From Garcia nutans (Eukaryota > Streptophyta > Magnoliopsida > Malpighiales > Euphorbiaceae): 64,000 bases of DNA. Below the pieces are notes generated by a model. That model was not told where the DNA came from. It saw only the letters and a list, made by a program, of their open reading frames with translations, and did no database searches. Both the position numbers and the translations under genes were made by a program. Of the stretch, positions 58,360 through 64,000 are shown one piece after another; the stretch's first letter is position 1, and each line of letters starts with the position of its first letter. The stretch is from contig CANTUV010000015.1 in NCBI GenBank assembly GCA_947685225.1, forward strand, positions 310,001-374,000, read 5' to 3'.

Positions 58360-58789
58360 CCTCCAAATTTTCAAACAAGAGGTTGGCTTTTCAGATCCCG
58401 GGAACTCGTGCTGTCAAACTCTCTATTTTCACGCTTAAGAACTTCTCTTGGACTTTTCTTTGCATAAATCTAACTTTGTGCTGCAGGAATTAATCCATAA
58501 TCAAGAATCACAATCCAAGGTCCAAGAAAACGAGATCTGGAACTTCGAAGTGGGAAAATCCTAAGCAAGGTAATAGTCTAATTCATCCTTTGTCAATTCA
58601 AACATGTCATAAGCATCGCACCTTCTTCTTAATTTCTTATTGGTCAAAGACCTAATCCTTTTAGGTCTAAGGCCTAATTAACTAATCAATCAACATTTCG
58701 GCATTAAGCCATGAATCAATCAACCATTTTTGGCCCAAGGCCTAAAATTTGCATCCTTTTGGTACAAAGTACTTAAATTTCACAATTTT

Positions 58790-59005
58790 GCACTAAGTGC
58801 TAAATCTCACAATTTTGGCAAAAAGCCCGACAATGCACGAAACATAAATTTCATCAAAATTAGCACTAAGTGCTAAATCTCACAATTTTGGCAAAAAGCC
58901 TGACAATGCACGAAGCATAAATTTCATCAAAATTAGCACTAAGTGCTCAAAATCTCACAATTTTGGCAAAAAGCCCGACAATGCATGAAGCATACACACA
59001 CACAT
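58790..59005 (+). repeat. Three 73-bp tandem repeats
   Basis: Each unit begins GCACTAAGTGCT, itself a palindrome, continues CTCACAATTTTGGCAAAAAG and ends in ATGCACGAAGCATAAA. Starts at 58790, 58863 and 58936. It lies downstream of the TATA box, so it would be transcribed. Confidence 0.85.
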
Positions 59006-60080
59006 GCATAAAATGCATAATTGCCTTTAAATAGGCTTTTCCGAACTACATGGGCTTTGATCTCTCATAAAAACGAGAGTATGTAGGCATGTTTGGGATT
59101 CACCCCAAATAGAAAGTCCACAATTTACTAACAATCTGTTTGTCTTCTTTTCTTCATCTCTTTTAAATTTGTTTCTTTCTGGCAAGTTAATTAAATACAT
59201 GACATAGTCCCCGAATCCTCCTTGGGTTCGTAGATTAGAAGCCTTTACATTGGACGCATTATTGGAGTCAAACAAGGGTTTTCTTAGTTTTTCCCTTTGA
59301 ACAGAAAAAACTGAGTGGCGACTCCCAATAACAAGTGAACGTTCATCCGAATCCTTTTCGGGTGGAATCCGAGGTTCACAACTACCAACTTGAATTAACT
59401 AATTACCATTTTTTTTCTCTTAATACTAACAATTCTAATCAATTATTGAACTCCCATCCACACATGAAAACACAACAAATAATTTATATACCTATTAATT
59501 TATATACAACCAACATAAATACTTAAGCACAACCCTTATCTAAATAAATTAACAATTTAACACTATACTCTCTTATCCAATCAAATGGTTAATATCCATC
59601 TCTCTTGAATTACAATCAAATTAAAACCCTCAATTTCTACTTATTTGCTCTCTCATTTCTCATTACTCAAATTATTTATTTTCGCACATCTTAATAATAT
59701 ATATACCTTAATTAAAAATTTTACCTCTCTATTCATCAATACTTCCATAACCTCAAGAATTACCAAGGGCTATTAATTACCTTTATTTCACCACCATCAT
59801 AAGACATTAAGATATTGCTATACAAAATAAAATCATCACTTAAACATATAGGTTTTCTAAAACTAAGATTATCCCTTTACATTTCAAATAATCATAGATC
59901 CACCTCTAATTTATGTGCCCCAAACGTCATCTCAATTTACATTTGGTACCACTCACAGGTACTATCACATTCGAGACCAACTTGGGTGAATGCATGTTCA
60001 TATATTACTAATCAAATCACATTTTAAATTTTTTTTCTCTCTCTTTCAAAATACACCTAGGTCAAGAATCTCAAACCTAG

Positions 60081-60092
60081 GCTCTGATACTA
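60081..60092 (-). other. Primer-binding site of the second LARD-like element
   Basis: Minus strand TAGTATCAGAGC followed by CTAGG; one transition from the initiator Met-tRNA complement. Confidence 0.7.
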
Positions 60093-60099
60093 AAATAAA

Positions 60100-62998
60100 T
60101 ATAATACCCTTATAGCTTATATATGTACAGTACATATATCTTGTATATGTACAATGCGCATACAGAATATAAAAGTGCCACAATAAACTTCATCATAAGA
60201 ATTATCATTTTAATTAATATATATAATTATTAATAAATAAAAAAAATCTCTAGAAAAAATTCACCAGAGTTTTATCTGCAATTTATATAAATCCCAAAAT
60301 TTAAAAAAAAAAAAACACAGCATGCACAAAAAAGACACTTCCAACAAATAATTCCATAAAAATTCCATCATTTCTCCACATCAAGTTCAAGTACTTCTTA
60401 CTTATAAATAATGTACTTTCGTTTCATATTCAATACATTACTAAAACTATATAGGTAAACAAATAATTTACATGCTATGCAATACAACCAGTTTAGTCTC
60501 GTGGCGGCTCAATCTTTAACTGTCAATCATGATCTTAACCTCTCTGATCTGCAACCCTATCACCTACGTGGTAGCATAATGCTTAGTTGTACATACTAAC
60601 ACAAAACAGTCAATGTAAATAATTATAATTCATACTTTTACCTTCCTTTTCCCTTATGACATTTTCACAATTATTTCACCAAGTTTTCTTCGCATATATA
60701 TATATATATATCTATTACACAATATCATCATAATAGGATTCATATGCAATTATGACACAACTGCACATTCATACATGTAGCAAATCATCAACTCATTACA
60801 TCACTACCTCATCACAACATTTTCATCACAATACAAAACTCAACTCAACACATTATTACCATAATTCAGTAATCAATCAAACATTTAATATTTTCATTAA
60901 TTCGTCATCTCATCATTTAATCACAATGTTAACAATATTATACCAAACTCGACCTCGCATCACATGACACACACGTTGGGCCCAACTACTCTCTACACAA
61001 TTATTAAGTTTCAGAATAATTGATTTGGTCTATATCTCACATATGTGACACCCAGTGTCTCGTTGAAAGTGTATCTCAATTTGTGACACCTAGTGTCTCA
61101 TCCGGCATAATCATATCATATACATGACCCAACTCTGCTCAGATCATGACCCATCTCTACTCGGGCTTCTCATCATATACACCTATATCAATTTTCTGGA
61201 ACTAATAATTATGCAAAGTAATGCACAACACATCATACTTTCCACATTTCTCATACTCAACATCAAGACTTAGATCTGCTCAAGTCTTTCAACATATTCT
61301 CATCATTCATCACATCATTTTTCACATTTCACATTTCTTACATTCTTTTTCAAGAATTCTAATATATCTCGTGACCACACTACACTATGATCACCATCAT
61401 ATGCTTCATATTTATCATATTTTGCAACATCACACATTCACATATACTTATGTTACAACATCTCAATCACACATATTCAAAACATATAATCACATAATCA
61501 ACACATTAACTAATTTATATATCTCTTTTTCCTCATTCCATATTCTTATCATGTTTTTCATTTTATATGCACTTTGCAAAGCTTTTCACTATTTTCATAA
61601 TTTATACATATTGTTAACATAAGCCAAAATTCAATGGCTTATCATCACATTCATCAAATAATACACACAATTTTTACAAGCATATACGTATTACACATCA
61701 CATTATACTTCACACTTCATCTTATTATTATATTTTCATCGCATTTCCTCGTTTCTTACAATTTTAATATTTTTCACATATTTAGCTATTTTTCATAATT
61801 TTAATCATATTTTATCTTTTTCCAAAATATTTCCATAATGTAAACAATATCATCATTTCTCATTCTTTTTGACAATTTTCAATCTTTTAAAAACATATCT
61901 CTAAGTCACACTCATAATGTGGCCTATTTCCCCATTTCTAATACATATTATACACTTCTCACAAATTAGATATAATATTGTTATTAGCCATTCTACAATG
62001 GCTTTACTATTTATATTACATGCAACTCACTCACTTTTACTTATTAGAAAGCACTAAACGTATATAAACCAACATTAAAGTAGCATAATACATTCATCAA
62101 ATCGAAATATGTTATGCCAAATCAAATGTAATTAAAACATAGGCTATCAAAGTATGTACTAACCTTGGAAATTTCAAAATCCAATGCCAATTCACCATCC
62201 AAGTCTTATTTCACCAATTATGATTCCTCTCTTTGATTTTATAATTTCACCTTGCTCCATCCTAAACCATATTATAAGTGAAAATATTCCATTAACAACA
62301 CATTCCATGTCATTATAATCAACCAAACACCAATTATATTCATTCTAGCCAAAAATCCCATCAAAATCCTAATTACTCTTACTACCTCTTTCACACTACC
62401 ACTTAACATATCCATTTCTATCATTCAATCATAAATTCATTATATATACATTAAAACAATATCAAAACAATTCACTTTAACAATTATAAACAACATCATC
62501 AAAAACTCTAATTTCACATAACCTCCCCATCAACCCTAACTTCATCAAAATTGACTCATATCCAACAACTAACATTAAAATCATAACATATACATCAAAC
62601 AATATTAAATGAACCCATTACAATAATTATAAACACTCTTACTAAAAAGCATAATTTTACATATTCATTCCCAAAATCCTAACTTTACTAATCTTGCTCT
62701 TCTCAACCAAATGATCATCAAATCTTCACATACACATCTACATAATTTCAAAACAATCCATATTAAAAATTATAAAATCCTCCATCAAAATCTCAAAACT
62801 CACAATATCCAAAAATCAAGAAATCAAGCTTAAAAAAATGAGAAATACTTACTTGTATCCTTGCCTAATCTTCAAAACCACTTCAAAACATTTGAGTTTC
62901 TTGCAAAATTTAGAGTATTTGATGAAGAAAAGCACCCTTTCCTTCTAGGAATTTTGTTCATGGTGTGGTGTGAAGATTTGAAAATAGTAATTAGATTT
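60100..62998 (-). mobile_element. 5' LTR of the second LARD-like element, U3 missing
   Basis: It aligns with 53601-56400 of the 3' LTR, including the minisatellite (61040-61110), hairpin 2 (about 61986-62003) and donor-like site (62163). It stops matching after GTGGTGTGAAG near 62970, where the pyrimidine patch and promoter should follow. So the expected U3 is absent and a different segment starts at about 63003. Confidence 0.78.
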
Positions 62999-63002
62999 TT
63001 GG

Positions 63003-64000
63003 CATAGCTTTTCACTATTTTCATAATTTATGCATATTGTTAACATAAGCCAAAATTCAATGACTTATCATCACATTCATCAAATATTACACAAAATTTT
63101 CACAAACATATACGTATTACACATCACATTATACTTCACTCTTCATCTTATTATTATATTTTCATCACATTTTCTCATTTCTTACAATTTTAACATTTTT
63201 CACATATTTAGCTATTTTTCAATATTTTAATCCTATTTTATCTTTTCCCAAAATATTTTCATAATGCACACAATAATATCGTTTCTCATTCTTTTTGACA
63301 ATTTTCAAACTTTTAAAAACATATCTCTAAGTCACACTCACAAATGTGGTCTATTTCCCCATTTCTAATACATGCTATACACTTCTCACAAATTAGACAT
63401 AATATTGTTATTAGCCATTTGACAATGGCTTTACTATTTTTATTACATGCAACTCACTCACTTTTGCTTAATACAAAGCACTAAACATATAAAAACCAAC
63501 ATTAAAGTAGCATAACACATTCACCAAATCAAAATTTTTTATCCCAAATCAAATGTAATTAGAACATAAGCGATCAAAGTATGTACTAACCTTGGAAATG
63601 CCAAAATCCAATGTCAATTCACCACCAAAGTCTTATTTCACCAATTTCCCTTCCTCTCTTTGATTTATAATTTCACCTTACTCCATCCCAAACCACATTA
63701 TAAATGAAAATAATCCTTTAACAACACATTCCATGTCATTATAATCAACCAAGCACCAATTATATTCATTCTAGCCTAAAATCCCATCAAAACCCTAATT
63801 ACTCTTACTACCTCATTCACACTACCACCTAGCATATCCACTTCAATCATCTAACCATAAATTCATTATATATACATTAAAACAACATCAAAATAATTCA
63901 CTTTAATAATTATAAACATTATCATCAAAAACTCTAATTTCACATAACCTCCTCATCAACCCTAACTTCTTCAAAACTCACTCATATCCAGTAACTAACT
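63003..64000 (-). mobile_element. Second copy of mid-LTR segment
   Basis: It repeats the text of about 61577-62575 with a 1426-bp offset, yet at diagnostic places it is closer to the other LTR (55025-55990). For example AATGCACACAATAATATC is shared with 55290 but is changed at 61838. It runs off the window. Hairpin 2 (about 63413) and donor-like site (63590) are present. Confidence 0.7.

Larger units (their letters stand above)
57955..59380 (+). mobile_element. Solo LTR with perfect target duplication
   Basis: It begins TGTAAATACTCG and ends GAGGTTCACA; ACTAC flanks it at 57950-57954 and 59381-59385. A TATA box (58351-58359) lies 0.4 kb inside, downstream of a GC-rich U3. The 3' part has GAGTGGCGACTCCCAATAAC, reminiscent of the end regions of the Tat LTRs, so a Tat-like family in plus orientation is likely. 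No internal region. ORFs at 58057-58493 on both strands read through the GC-rich repeats and are not called. Confidence 0.85.
57084..60099 (-). mobile_element. Short internal region of the second LARD-like element
   Basis: It starts (element sense, high end) with the primer-binding site and CCTAGGTTTGAGATTCTTGACC. A gag-start-like ATGACGTTTGGGGCACATAA, complementing about 59915-59935, matches the Del gag start and is followed by stops. At the other end lies the polypurine tract AATTATTTAAGGGGAAGAAA. Between them, 57084-57954 and 59386-59900 are AT-rich without recognisable domains. Confidence 0.7.
53601..64000 (-). mobile_element. Second LARD-like Del-type element
   Basis: Minus-strand 5' LTR from the window edge to 60100, internal 57084-60099, 3' LTR 53601-57083. 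The primer-binding site (TAGTATCAGAGC, complement of 60081-60092) and the polypurine tract beside 57083 fix the orientation. Native internal sequence, after removing the solo LTR, is only about 1.6 kb and has no gag-pol frame. The bases before 53601 (TGTTA) may be the target duplication; the partner lies outside the window. Confidence 0.82.

Noticed and set aside
58057..58493. ORFs of 80-105 codons on both strands with Arg/Pro-rich products
   Set aside because: Stop-free frames are expected in the GC-rich promoter repeats of the solo LTR; both strands are open at once.
61221..61622. 133-codon His/Ile/Phe-rich ORF
   Set aside because: It lies inside a Del-type LTR, and the matching place in the sister LTR (near 54740-55030) is not open to the same extent.

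Overview
The window is plant nuclear repeat DNA: about two-thirds A+T or more, with no host gene, rRNA or tRNA gene that I can support. Almost every base can be assigned to nested LTR retrotransposons. The chromodomain-bearing Del/Tekay Ty3/gypsy element, the Tat-lineage Ty3/gypsy element with a second RNase H, plant-mobile-domain antisense genes and telo-box motifs all point to an angiosperm, probably a eudicot. I cannot name the species.

Layout. (1) 1-15110, plus strand: a tandem array LTR-internal-LTR-internal-LTR of a large non-coding Del-type derivative (LARD-like, LTR about 3.5 kb, internal about 3.5 kb, period 7064 bp). The middle LTR is a recombinant of the two outer ones. (2) 15111-16751: part of a minus-strand Del-type LTR that the array interrupts. 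(3) 16752-about 20838: a heavily decayed Ty1/copia element, plus strand. (4) 20844-51568: a Del/Tekay chromovirus, minus strand, with a perfect 5-bp target duplication (AATGT) and gag, protease, RT, RNase H, integrase and chromodomain, all with stops. Its 3' LTR is split by (5) 22704-40239, a 17.5-kb Tat-lineage element (target duplication CAAAC). Its 5' LTR is split by (6) 49133-51040, a solo LTR of a related Tat family. A 1.42-kb GC-rich segment flanked by an unusual 139-bp duplication interrupts its pol. (7) 51574-53600: another minus-strand Del-type LTR. (8) 53601-64000: a second LARD-like element, minus strand, whose short internal region carries a 1426-bp solo LTR (57955-59380, target duplication ACTAC) and whose distal LTR is rearranged.

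The most gene-like content is inside the Tat element. Between pol and the 3' LTR, on the opposite strand, lie two intron-containing genes with their own TATA boxes: a plant-mobile-domain gene (25887-28311, several lesions) and a DUF7745-like gene (28714-30096, one stop). They converge on pol. Antisense ORFs are known in the Tat lineage; the two-gene, promoter- and intron-bearing arrangement with flanking hairpin and minisatellite arrays is the best candidate here for an under-described system. The second candidate is a set of LTR structural motifs (two hairpins, a dyad minisatellite and a splice-donor-like site) shared by otherwise diverged Del-type LTRs, one with a compensatory base-pair change.

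All boundaries come from reading the sequence and comparing copies by eye. No alignment or database search was run.
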